DNA from: Ascidia mentula
Taxonomy: Eukaryota > Chordata > Ascidiacea > Phlebobranchia > Ascidiidae
Assembly: GCA_947561715.1 (NCBI GenBank)
Contig: OX387201.1
Location: 3,552,001-3,616,000, forward strand
DNA: 64,000 bases
Reading direction: 5' to 3'
A model generated the notes under the pieces. That model saw only the letters and a program-made list of their open reading frames with translations. It ran no database searches and was not told the DNA's origin. A program made the translations under genes and the position numbers. Below, one piece after another: positions 26,801-36,700 of the stretch; positions within the stretch are counted from its first letter, which is position 1, and each line of letters starts with the position of its first letter.

Positions 26801-28091
26801 TTTGTTTCCTTAAAGGTATCGGATATGTCGGATGGATTCGAATACCTCAACCGACAGATGGTCGCCCGCCACCTCTGTCTTATGGCGCTAGAGAGTGTGG
26901 TACTCATCATCATCACAGTCACGTGCTTCGGCGCTCGTCAAATCAGGTTCGTTTTTTATATATAAGAAGGAAGCGTCAATCGCAGGAAGGTGTTGCAATA
27001 GTTTGCTGCAATGCTTTTTTTGAATCGAATGACCTGCAATGGTTTGCTAACCTTGGTGTATTTTGAAATCGAATATCACCAGAACAAAATATTCCTGTTG
27101 TTAGAAATGGCGACCTCTGTTGCAAGAGTTTGTGATTAAAAATTAGTCCTTTTGTTACGAAACAATATTTCACTTGAAATGCCGTCTGTACATTTAAAAA
27201 ACATTTCAAATGTGTTAAACTATAAATGACATTTCGTGTATAATTGTGTCTGTGCCGACGTTAGTTTATATCCAGTATCTTGCTTATTGCTGTTACAGCG
27301 TGTTTAGGGTGTCAGCACTTGGCAAGTAACATATTCTTACGAGCCGAGTTCACAACCTTGTCTCTTGTTATAGGTTGGCAAAGCGCGTTGAGCGGGCTGA
27401 AAAGCTGGTCCTGCAACTATACCAGCAACACCCCCAACTTCCCAACGGAGACGTTCCTACCGATGACAAAGCCGGAATCAAGAAGAGGTTGGTGCTTTGT
27501 GTGCAACTCGCGATCGTCCCGGTTGCTTTTAAAACTCCACGTTCCGCTTGCAGAAAAATCGCTGTCAAACACGCTCCTAAAACCAATGTGGAGAGTCTTC
27601 ATCGCTCGTCGCCATCGCGTAACGGTAAAGTGCGAAACTTTTCCCGTCCACCGCTGTCGCTTGGAGAAGGATGTCCTGAACCAACTCCCCTACGACGAAA
27701 AAGCCTTAAGTCCACTCTCAGCGTCCAGAAAAAGCACAGAGGCGGGGGCCAGATCACCAAGAGTCGGAAGATGAAGATGAACGGCGCTCCCTCGAAATCC
27801 GCCTCCTCCGCTGCGGGAGCGGGATGCGCAAACGGAGCGAACGGTTTCCATGGCAACAGGAGGGGCAGCTCCTCCGGATTGTTGACTTCCGACATCCTCA
27901 GACCCCCCCAACAACCCCCTGCGTCCAAAGGGCCCAAGACCGGGCCGAAGGTGGAAACCAAAAAGGTCGTGGCACCCCCCCATGTTTTAGGGACGGTTGC
28001 CTTTACCCGGGAAATCCCCCCCACCGTTGGGTGTAGGAATCACGTGCCGTGGGCTTCCCCAACTGGCGTGCTTTCGGGCAAGGCGAGGTAG
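14896..28091 (+). CDS. suco: SUN domain-containing ossification factor-like ER membrane protein (Suco/SLP1 family)
   Basis: Suco/SLP1 proteins sit in the ER membrane with a lumenal SUN-like domain and are linked to stability of new secretory proteins. Exons: 14896-15352, 16978-17067, 17164-17241, 17359-17419, 17516-17674, 18134-18216, 18520-18645, 19184-19282, 19634-19825, 21926-22075, 22346-22494, 22936-23037, 23616-23813, 24758-25736, 25813-25940, 26321-26471, 26816-26946 and 27374-28091, all phase-consistent, about 1350 residues without exon 1. The first exons are acidic and disordered. [12 protein letters not shown] (18.2 kb) is the conserved pre-SUN motif. The SUN domain runs from [19 protein letters not shown] to [12 protein letters not shown] (18.5-22 kb). 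A large acidic exon follows, then the conserved [18 protein letters not shown] block and coiled coil, a transmembrane helix ([13 protein letters not shown]) and a basic C-terminal tail. The last exon could also use a 69-base intron that changes the tail's frame. Confidence 0.93.
15353..16977 (+). other. suco intron, nothing recognised
   Basis: About 1.6 kb of AT-rich intron. Several 60-110-codon frames occur on both strands near 16.2 kb, overlapping each other, which is the pattern of chance frames. Confidence 0.5.
19826..21925 (+). other. Large intron inside the SUN-domain coding region
   Basis: The intron separates two halves of the SUN domain (after FAKYIK and before FEMKSHFG). It carries the inverted-repeat element at 20291-20671 and, near 21686, one hAT-like end (CAGTGTTTCCCAAA) with no partner found. 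No host exon seen. Confidence 0.6.
20291..20671. mobile_element. 365-bp DNA-transposon relic with TAGGCGTCGATTT ends
   Basis: The element spans about 20299-20663. Its left end has TAGGCGTCGATTT and its right end has the inverse, AAATCGACGCCT; subterminal GGGTGAC also recurs inverted. Flanks CAGCACCC (20291-20298) and CAGCACCT (20664-20671) match 7/8, again an 8-bp target duplication. No transposase remains. Confidence 0.5.
23127..23305 (-). repeat. Inverted repeat carrying a hammerhead-type core
   Basis: In a suco intron. On the minus strand 23135-23159 reads CTGATGA, GATC, loop TAACA, GGTC, GAAAC: the conserved hammerhead boxes with a four-pair stem II (one G-T pair). A second, shorter copy on the plus strand at 23279-23305 (CTGATAGAGGTCGAAAC) makes the segment roughly palindromic, with GCGCACTGTTTCGACCT-like arms. 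Stem I is not well paired, so an active ribozyme is uncertain. Such cores are known in Penelope-like and SINE-like repeats. Confidence 0.4.
23814..24757 (+). other. suco intron, nothing recognised
   Basis: About 940 bp of AT-rich intron without repeats, inverted ends or exon-like frames that I could support. Confidence 0.5.
26631..26798. mobile_element. 152-bp hAT-like MITE in a suco intron
   Basis: The element spans 26639-26790 and runs from CAGTGTTGGCAAACTG to AGTTTGGAAACCACTG, imperfect inverted ends of hAT type. The flanks TCCGAGAA and TTCTAGAA agree at 6 of 8 positions. It ends 25 bases before the acceptor of the transmembrane exon. Confidence 0.45.
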
Positions 28092-29680
28092 AGGGACAAA
28101 CGAGTTCTTTTAATCACTTATTTGGGCAATATCATCGGCTGAGGTGCAATGCAAACGCCCTGTGGCGGCGTTCCAGCAACTTAAAAAGTGTGCTGACGTC
28201 ACGCCCGAAGATTCATTTTGCTCTTACTTAGTTATGGTAACGCATTGCATGGTGCAAATCCTGGGCCCGAAAAGTCTTGTTTAATTTGGGCAATCCAGTG
28301 AGTGAGCGTAACAAGTAGCCGGAAATCGATTTCTTTCATCCAATCGCAACTACACAGAGAAAGATAATGTCCGCCATTGTCGTGAAAGTTTTTCGTTTCA
28401 TGGTCATTGCGATCACACTGCGCCCAATAGTGGCGGTGAGGGTATAACACAACATAACGTAGCAGCACACGTATTTAGTATAGCGCCACTTAGTAACCAC
28501 GATATATACATACTTAGATTCTTTACATAGCTGCATATTTATTCAAGCCCGTCCTACCTTACAGCGCGAGGACGTTGTAGAAAAATGTCCAATGGTATTA
28601 CGTTTATTTTTCGCCCAAATTGAGGCGCTTTCCGCTCAACACGTAATTGTAGGCTGGTGCTTCGGCGGTTCCGCTCTCCCTCGCTTTCAAATCCTCGTTT
28701 TCCTCGCTCGCCCATTCCCTCGATTTCGATCGTATTTTTTGTCGCGGTCGCTCCGCGAAAGGCCTTCTGTTGTGCGTGCTTCTCTCGCCGCCGTGAATGT
28801 ATCTTTTCTACTCTATGTTGCGGTGCTTCGAATGTCTTCAAAGCTCGAACGCTTGCCTTCCACACCCGAGGTCCTCACAGTGAAAGTTAATAAATTACGC
28901 ACCACTCTGCCGACCCGGATTTATTGTCAGTCGTTTTCTTAGCAGCAAACATAACCTGCCAAGTACGCAAGATACTAGCAATGTTCGAAACTACATTTCT
29001 AAAGCTAAATCCTGCAACACGATGGAGACTTTCACATTGGAGTTTTAGGATCAAGCTGTTGTTCCTATCATGTGGACGCGGTGACGTTGCAGTCTAAATT
29101 GACAAAAGTCACCTCTAAAGGATCTTTTGACGTGAATGTGAAATCTTAAGTTCGTTAGTAACCGCATTAAATTTTTTTTATATATGTATAATATAATTCA
29201 TCGGAGGTGTTAAAAGCTAAGAAAATCTGTATTAAACTTCATTCTTGCGACCTGCGGTGATAAATCCATGCTGACCATATTTAAGGTTCACGTTTCCTTC
29301 TTTTAAATGTTCTGATTTTACCACTTAGTTTCATGCCCTTTAGGGGTTTGTCATAGTGGAGATATCATATTTGGTTATATGGAAAATAACACAGCAAACT
29401 GAAAAAATACACTTGTTTTATTTTCAGAACAGTTAACATGATGTAATTTTTTATTTGTTAGATGGCCAGAAAATATTGGTAACAGTCTTCCTTACCAGTA
29501 GGCACTTTACGTTTTCACTGTTAAATGCAAACAAAGGCACTCACCCATACGTTCTGGAACAAACCGCAAAGTGTAATTTGCGACGAAATTTACGATGTTA
29601 ATATTACCAATCTCCAAAATGGAGCCAGCAGTTAGTTCGATTCACTATGAGGAGTTATAACCGACGTCATAAACACTTTG
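28092..29680. other. suco 3' flank and start of the duplicated block
   Basis: An AATAAA near 28889 is a possible suco poly(A) signal. From about 28868 to 29040 the sequence (GAGGTCCTCACAGTGAAA onward) is repeated at 33612-33790, so the duplicated block begins here. Open frames near 28.6-28.9 kb on both strands have no recognisable content. Confidence 0.5.
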
Positions 29681-29681
29681 T

Positions 29682-29695
29682 CATATAATATAAAG
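29682..29695 (+). promoter_or_regulatory. TATA box of secreted-peptide copy 1
   Basis: ATATAATATAAAG lies about 30-45 bases before the ATG and is followed by ACTGTCACC. The same arrangement precedes copies 2 (about 32570) and 3 (about 34188), so the core promoter was duplicated with the gene. Confidence 0.55.
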
Positions 29696-29724
29696 AAGAC
29701 TGTCACCATCACCTTCAATTAGGT

Positions 29725-30000
29725 ATGATGAAAATGTTGTGTTTGCTCGTTTTAACATTGTTAAGTGCTACCACATATAAAATCGTCCGCTAATAAATCT
29801 TTAACTACTATCCACAAGAAGCGCCCCTGAGCTTGTAATGAGCCCAGCCTTAGAACTGTACGGATGTCACCAGCAATGAAGGCTCTTTTCTGTTTTGCTC
29901 CCTTAGAGATTAAATTCGGCTTTTCACAATTAATATAGGCTTGCACCATTTCAACAACAAATTGGACAGAAAATAAGAAAAAACAATCGACACTGTTCAA
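29725..30000 (+). pseudogene. Secreted-peptide gene copy 1, broken
   Basis: The promoter and signal peptide (MMKMLCLLVLTLLSATTY) are intact, but a deletion has fused exon 1 to the middle of exon 2. The intron and the Cys-Cys region are missing, and the frame closes after 22 codons at 29793. The remainder aligns to exon 2 and the 3' flank of copy 3. The family's N-terminus is better preserved here than its body. Confidence 0.7.
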
Positions 30001-31527
30001 AATCAACGAATTAACATAAAACACCACAATGAACTTTCATATCGAAATGATTATGAAACTTGTTATTAAAAATGTGTAATTAGGCTGTAATAAATAAAGG
30101 CAAACCCACAAACAACGCTTTAAGACCATGGTGGACGAACAAGTTACGGTTTCAATATTCTTTGGTTGTGGTAATTGCAAGCATAACCCGTGTATGACTA
30201 AATAACTTTTGAGCTTTTGTGGTGACAATTTCAGTACATATTGATAACGGGCTTCGCTGTAGACAAAACTGCAGCACTTTGTATTGGCGTGAGTGCTTTG
30301 CATTTTTATTGATACGCTTACTACAAACAATACTCTACTCCCGCAAGTTTTGCTATCGCTCGCTTTGACAATAGCCGGACACCCCATTGTTGTTAATATC
30401 TGTTAAGGCAAAGGAAAAACGCCAAGGCTTTTGATTTTGTTAACCCATGGAATAAGCGTTACGCCGAATAAAATGAAAACCATGCCATGGAATAAATGCT
30501 CCAACCGGAAAAAAGACATCTTGAACCAATGAGGTGAGATGATAACTTATTTAATAGTTTTGTGCATGGGAGAAATCGAAGTGCTATTATTTTTAAAATG
30601 TTTCACACTTTTAAAATATTTCTCACTTTTAAAATATTTCATACTTTTAAAATATTTCATACTTTTAAAATATTTCATACTTTTAAAATATTTCAATCCC
30701 CTTTTCAAAAAAAAAATCACGAAGCGGCCGTTTTATGAGCACGAGCTTGCCCATAAGTGTATGAATTTATAACTGTGAGGTTTCTTGAACATGTTTCAGC
30801 TAAATGTTTTTGAGCTTTAAATATAATAAACATGAACATATATCTGAAGATAGTATGACCGCGTGGCAACAAAGGCCACTGTTTCTATTTCTAAATACGA
30901 TTTACGGGGTTTGAGAACATTTTGTTGCTTACTAACTTTGCCATGATCAATTCTTATATTAAACCCGTTTATTTACGGCTTGATGTAAATATTCAGAAAA
31001 CTGTTAGTGGCCAAAATTGAAAGGTTTCTATACAATATAACGTTTTGGAAGTATGAAAGGGCATATCAGTTAGGGTTATATCAGTTCGTTTTATGGAATT
31101 TCGGTGGAAGGGCTGTCAGTTTTACAAAAAAAGGGCATTTTAACAGAACATCATTCAATAGCGCAGTAGAATCAAAATGAAAAACACTAGCATCACTGTT
31201 CCATTCGATATTTTGAGACTTTTTGCTGATAATGAGCAGATGAATGTAATGATTGGCCCCACTTGTTTATAGATTCTATTTGAATAAGACACTGAAGATG
31301 ATTTATAGCGAAATATAATTGTCTCTCACGAAAATTAATAGATTTTAACCCAGAAAACATATTTTCCCACTTGCTTGTATATATATTCTCTAAATTATTT
31401 TGCAAAAGGTCAGGGCTGAAAAGGGTATAGACATGGTGTTGTAAATTAACATTTTAAGTTCAATTGTACCATTTCCGTATTGTTGTTTTGTCATTTTTCA
31501 GTTGGTAACTTTTTGCTTCCTGTTAAA
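30001..31527. other. Duplicated, mostly non-coding block
   Basis: 30000-30200, 30380-30600 and 31090-31260 align in the same order to 34940-35130, 35390-35600 and 36437-36620. The block therefore descends from the same duplication as the flanks of copy 3. No gene is seen before the microprotein exon at 31528. Confidence 0.6.
30594..30694. repeat. 18-bp tandem repeat, about 5.5 copies
   Basis: The unit CATACTTTTAAAATATTT repeats with few changes. It creates a spurious frame of repeated Leu-Lys-Tyr-Phe. It is absent from the homologous place near 35600, so it expanded after the duplication. Confidence 0.85.
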
Positions 31528-32044
31528 ATGTCGACAGCGCCCAATAACCAACAAGGTAATATAGATTATACACATACTGTACGAAAATTTGCAAGCTTTC
31601 TTTTGGTTTTATATTTTTTCTAATAAATATTAAAAATAGCGACAGTATTTCATTATAACAAAACTTGAGCAGTGATGCAACCTATATCTTCCAATCTACA
31701 TATTAATTGTGAATTTACGTGTTTTGTGTATAGGTCAACAACAAAGCGGCCATAAATTCAACTTCCAAGGTCCAGTTCAAGCAGCAAGCATCGGTGACGG
31801 TAACACTGTGAATATAGGTAATTTTTGATGGTCACAAATAGTACTGAATTGCAGAACTTGATCGATTGTAAAGCCTAACAGCTTTTTTCCTTGGCGTTTA
31901 GCATATTACCTGAATTTAATTACACACGTCATTGGCAAAATGTAAACACAAATTAATTTAGTTTGTTTGTTTTGTTTTGTTTTGGTTCGATGCTAGTAAC
32001 TTGTTTTTGTAAATTTAGCATCATCCCCAAAACCAGACAAATGA
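31528..32044 (+). CDS. Three-exon microprotein with RHIM-like amyloid motif
   Basis: Exons 31528-31555, 31734-31817 and 32019-32044, with GT-AG phase-1 introns, give 45 residues. The N-terminus MSTAPNNQQGQQQSGHK is polar and Gln-rich; then comes FNFQGPVQAASIGDGNTVNI and a short tail ending PKPDK. The core I-G-x-x-N-x-V-x-I matches the RHIM pattern of RIPK1/RIPK3/ZBP1 and the related motifs of fly Imd-pathway and fungal signalling proteins, which assemble as amyloid in cell-death and immune signalling. The usual Gln before the Ile is Ser here. There is no kinase, death or TIR domain in the frame. An acceptor CAG precedes the first exon and its frame is open upstream, so a longer N-terminus is possible. 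Confidence 0.6.
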
Positions 32045-32565
32045 AAGACGTGAGAGAACGGAGGATAAAACTGATGCCAAAGGTGGTACTGCAAATATTA
32101 CGCAAATAGTAATCATACATTTACTAATACAAAAAATAAAAAATGTCAAGTGCATATTAAACAATCTTTATAAGTAAGTGCAATCGGAAGAGAGTGTATT
32201 AGTATACAGTGTACAGCCAGCTAGCTCAAACATATTCAAGAGCAACTTTAAACTTGCAACTGCGGTATTAAGTATGTAGATTTGCTTACAAAATAACAAA
32301 TAGTTTCAACAAATAGAGCAGAAAATATTGATAGCAATCTTCCTTACCAGTAGGGATTTTATGTTAGCACCATTCAAACAAAGGCACTCACTAATGAGCA
32401 TAGAACGCTCTGGAACAAACCGCAAAGTTTACTTGGCGACTAAATTCCCAATGGGAGTCAGTTTAAATTCACGATAATAAAATCGACAATCTGTGAAATG
32501 TGAAAAGCCAGTCAGTTCGATTCGGTAACGAGTGCAGATTAAACTGAAGTTATAGGCACTTTGTC
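32045..32565. other. Spacer; upstream part of copy 2 duplication
   Basis: No gene seen. From about 32320 the sequence aligns to 29460-29720 and 34040-34240, the 5' flanks of the other secreted-peptide copies. Confidence 0.5.
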
Positions 32566-32835
32566 ATATAATATAATAAAGACTGTCACCAGCACACATA
32601 AAATCTTCAATAAGGTAAGATGAAAATGTTGTGTTTGCTCGTTTTAACATTATTAAGTGTTATCACTTATGCAAAATGGGTAAATGTGGATCGCATCGAC
32701 ATGAAAGCCAGAACTTTTTTTGTTCACTAAAAAACCAAAACGTACGAAATAGTTTTATATCCCTTATATAGGTTTTGGCAGTAAAGTATGTTATACAAAG
32801 AAAAATTTGACAGCTCAGCTTTTTTTGAATATTTT
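32566..32835 (+). pseudogene. Secreted-peptide gene copy 2, exon 1 only
   Basis: TATA box, leader and signal-peptide exon (ATG 32620, MKMLCLLVLTLLSVITY) align to copy 3, as does the first part of the intron to about 32830. Homology then stops at the 32-bp satellite and no exon 2 follows. The exon-1 donor is also in a different phase from copy 3. It could still yield a short peptide by read-through. Confidence 0.6.
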
Positions 32836-32839
32836 TTTT

Positions 32840-33560
32840 TGAACTAACACTTTTCTGTAACAAAAATTTCTTACAGGTATCGCTTTTTGTGAGCTAAATT
32901 TATTTAAAACCGATGATATTTGCAACTTAAAAGTTATTTCTAACCAATATTTCGAGTAACAAAATTTTGTTCCATCTAGCACTTTTCGTAACAAAATATT
33001 GTTCTAGCTAACACTTTCCGTAACAAAATTTTGTTCCAACTAACACTTTTCGTAACAAAATTTTGCTCCACCTAACACTTCTGGTAATAAAATTTTGTTT
33101 CAACTGACACTTTTCGCAACAAAATTTCCTTCCAGCTGACATTTTTGTGAGATAAATGTTATTATTGCAACGATTTTTTGTAACATAAATTTTGTTTCAG
33201 CTAACACTTTTTGTAGCAAAATTTATTCCCACTAACATTTTTGTGACGTAGTTTCTTCCAATAAACAGTTTTGTATCAAAATTGTGTTACAGCTAACACT
33301 TTTGGTAACGAAATCCAATCGGTATGTTTTCAGCATCTATGTACGAACTTAACATACAAAATCTTGAGAATATATTTAAAAAATTTTCTCTGTCGCCATC
33401 TAATGAAAAAAAAATATGGTAACAAAATTTTTTGTTACAGCCAATTTAACGATATTTTTCTGTTCAAAAAATTTTGTTACAACATACCAGAAATTTTTGT
33501 AACTTGTAACAAAATTCGGAACAAAATTTTTGTTCCGAAACGAAATTGTTCAATTTGGAA
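32840..33560. repeat. Degenerate 32-bp satellite built on AACAAAATTTTGTT
   Basis: The unit GTAACAAAATTTTGTTCCAA followed by CTAACACTTTTC recurs, best preserved at 32945-33130 and decaying to both sides. Each unit contains a perfect 14-base palindrome. The array sits where exon 2 of copy 2 would be expected. Confidence 0.75.
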
Positions 33561-33611
33561 CGAAATTTTGTTACTCGGATTTGCTATGGAAAATTGCATT
33601 ATGCCCCATTA

Positions 33612-33790
33612 CCGAGGTCCTCACAGTGAAAATTAAATTACGCACCACTTTGCCGACCCGGATTTATTGTCAGTCGTTTTCTTAGGAGCAAACATACCCT
33701 GACAAGTACGCAAGATACTTGCAATGTTCGATGGTACATATCTAAAGCTCGATCGTGCAGCACGATGGAGACTTTTACAGGGTAACACTA
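33612..33790. repeat. Second copy of the 28868-29040 segment
   Basis: GAGGTCCTCACAGTGAAA, ACGCACCACT, CGACCCGGATTTATTGTCAG and ACGATGGAGACTTT occur in the same order as at 28868-29040. It marks the left edge of the second duplicated block. Confidence 0.8.
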
Positions 33791-34186
33791 AATGCTTACG
33801 GAACTGACCAAAGGCGTCTGAGGAAATACATGGGGCTTACGGAAAAGTTCTATCTACATTCCTTAGACGCCCTTTTCCCGTTCTGTAAGCAGTATGTATT
33901 TTCCTTAGACTATATCTGTTCCTTATTCCGTAAATTAGTGTTACCCCCTTAACAACTATTGTCATTCTGCCAAATCCATTCTTTTTTTGTTAAATTCGTT
34001 CCGCATTATTAAGCAGTCTTTCAGGATAGGGTTTTCACTAGGCAAACAAAGGCACTCACCCATGAAAAATCTCTTGAACAAACAGCAAAGTTTACTTTGT
34101 GACGTAGTTAATATTGACATTCTGCGACATGGAGCCAGTTCGATTCACGAAGGAGTGCAGTTTAAACCGACGTTATAGACACTATG

Positions 34187-34200
34187 TCATATAATGTAAT
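34187..34200 (+). promoter_or_regulatory. TATA box of secreted-peptide copy 3
   Basis: CATATAATGTAAT, 40-50 bases before ATG 34240, aligns with the TATA boxes of copies 1 and 2. Confidence 0.5.
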
Positions 34201-34239
34201 TGAAACTGTCACCACACATATCACCTTCTTTTTTTAGGT

Positions 34240-34924
34240 ATGATGAAAATGTTGTGTTTGCTCGTTTTAACATTGTTAAGTTACATATGGAAAATAGGTA
34301 AATGTGGATCGCATCGACATGAAAGCCACATCTTCAGAAAAGAAAACATATGGCCTGCCTGGCAACGGCACCAAATAAGGTGAGTGCAGATTTTTTTGTG
34401 CACTACAAAAACTGAAGCGTACCTGTTGTCGTAATAGTTTTAAATCCCTACAACCTAAATTAATTTAAAATCAATTGTGGTTTATACCAATTTTAGCATG
34501 AGTTTGGCAGTAAAATATGTTATACGGAGAAAATTTTGACAGCTCTTCCTTTTGAATATGTTATTCCGAATTAGTGTCAAAATTTAACATGGTTAAAATC
34601 GACGTTTATTGCCTTCTGATTCTTCTGCAAAACGGCGACATGAAAAGATTTGCAGGAGGCATGGTTGTAACTAAGCGAGAGTCATGTTGTTTGCAAAAAA
34701 ATAATCGAAGTGACATTCCCATCTATAAACCATTAAAAAGTTGCATACAACGCCCCGCTAATAAATCTGTAAATATTGTCCACAAGGAGCGCCACAGGAC
34801 TTGTAATGAACCCAGCCTCCAGAACTGTACCGATGTTACCAGCAATGAAGGCTCCATTAAATTTCGGCTTTTCACAATTAATATAGGCTTACACCATTTC
34901 AACAAAAAAATGCACAGAAAATAA
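34240..34924 (+). CDS. Small secreted Cys-rich peptide, two exons, copy 3
   Basis: Exon 1 (34240-34297) encodes a signal peptide, MMKMLCLLVLTLLSYIWKI, and ends at ATAG|GTAAAT in phase 1. Exon 2 (34656-34924) begins after TTTGCAG in phase 1 and gives 108 residues in all. The mature part is basic and has five Cys: an adjacent pair (RESCCLQKNN), then single Cys 18, 38 and 46 residues after the second Cys of the pair, the last two in RTCNEPSLQNCTD. The CC start, an IP..LKS stretch and C.EP resemble CC-chemokine order, but spacing differs and no such gene is established in tunicates, so this is only a hint. Alternatives are a host-defence peptide or a novel cytokine-like ligand. An unspliced frame through exon 2 with its own ATG also exists. 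Copies 1 and 2 share promoter and signal peptide. Confidence 0.6.
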
Positions 34925-36700
34925 GAAAAAAACAATCGACACAGTTAGAAATCAACGAGTTAAGATAAAACACTACAACGAACTTTTTTATCGAAATAAT
35001 TATGAAACTTGGTATTAAAAAAGGTATAATTAGGCGTGTAATAAATAAAGGTAAACCCACAAACAACGCTGTAAGGTACGGTTTCAATATTCTTTAGTTG
35101 TAGTAACTGTGTGAGCATGCCCCTTGTGTGACTAAATACCACAATTTAAGGAAATATGAAAGAGGAAGTATAAACAAAACTGCCCGACCTTTGTATTGAC
35201 GTGACGTGCTTTTCATTTTCATTGATGCGCTCACAACTCCCGAAGCGTACCAGAGAAATGAGCTGTGGTTCTTAACCTGGGTTTGATGCCGAGGTTTCAG
35301 GGGTTTCGACGAAGGTCCAGTAATTTACAAAACTAAGTCGCGTTTTTCAAAAAAATTAATTGCTCGCTTTGATAATCGTCAGACACTTCATTCGTGTTAA
35401 CAGTGTTAATATTTTAATATATTCTAAGGGAAAGGAATTACGCCAAAGCCTTTTAATTTTGTTTACCCACGAAACAAATGCGACGGGGAATAAAAATGAA
35501 CATCACCTTGAAGTAACAGCTCCAACAAAGAAAAGACAACGTGTACCAACAAGGTGGGATGGTTACTTATTCAAATATTTTGTGCATGCGAAAAATCGAA
35601 GTGCTATTACTTTCACCCCTTTTTTTAAAAAATCAAGGAGTTTATTAATTTTAAAATATTTACCTTTAAACAGTCAAAAAATCAATGGGAGGGAACCACT
35701 GATCTCCATTAAACACTATAGAGATCACTCACCAATAAGTGTGAAAATATTGGAATAGAGCTACAAAGCACGCTGCTTCGAAAATTTTTGCAGAAACATT
35801 TAAAGCTACAGACTATGGGCTAAATAGTTTATTTTTATAATTTTTGTACAATATCGTGAAGTCAAAATGTAAATAAAGGCGAATTTACGTGGGTTCTGTA
35901 TGTTAGTTCACGATGGCAATCAATTTTAGTCATTTCCTTTTTTTTAATTCGCCACCCTCAGTCTAATGTAAAGATAACTGGAATGCACACAGGGCTTAAA
36001 AAGAAATAGCAGCACACTGTGGGTATAGGTAGGCCATTATGGCTCAAATATTTTAAATCAGCCTTAACTGGCATTCTATCACACACATAAAAATAGAATT
36101 TCTTTGAAGTTTAATTAATGTTTAGTGTCAACCTTATTCCTTCTATCACCACAAATTTAGCTATAAACTCTAACCGTTTTTGAGTTAGTTTACCTATATT
36201 GTTTGGCTTTGCAGACAAATTCAAAAACATCCCATTTCGTGAGCAATTTACATTGACACACAAGCTGATAGTTCTGCTGATTAGTCTAAAAGAAGGGTTT
36301 GGGTAATAGGCCAAGGACCAGCCTTTGTGCACATTTTTGGGCGTTATCTTTATACGGGAAGTCAAACGGTTTGAGCACGAATACTTTGAAACTTGAGTCC
36401 TGTAATATCCGCATAGTAATTGTGTCAGAAGAAACATGGCATTTCGGTGGCAGGGCTGTCAGTTTTACGATTACATGACTTATGAAGATGTCATTTACAG
36501 AAACAAAAAGCACTGTTCAATAGTACTGTACTATCGAACTAGAAAACACTTGCATCAAAATACCCATGGCTATATTTAGATTTTCTGCTGATAATTTTCA
36601 AATGAATGCAATTCAAGTAAGAAAAAACATTTATAAAACTAACTCCTAGGATTTCGCAAATTGGGTCTATGGCTATTGATCAGGCTGATAGTTTTTCATA
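34925..36700. other. 3' part of the second duplicated block
   Basis: Collinear with 30000-31260 in several stretches. A single hAT-like end (GTGGTTCTTAACC) occurs near 35265. A frame at 35.4-35.76 kb is open but unrecognised and not preserved at 30.4 kb. No gene is called. Confidence 0.55.

Noticed and set aside
30539-30772. 77-codon frame with repeated Leu-Lys-Tyr-Phe
   Set aside because: It is the translation of the 18-bp tandem repeat, not a protein gene.
34240-34384. His/Arg-rich 48-codon read-through of exon 1 as the main product
   Set aside because: A good donor (ATAG|GTAAAT) in phase with exon 2 favours splicing; read-through cannot be excluded as a minor form.
34240-34924. Firm call of a chemokine
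   Set aside because: Cys spacing (18, 20 and 8 residues) and a fifth Cys do not fit the family well; kept only as a hypothesis.
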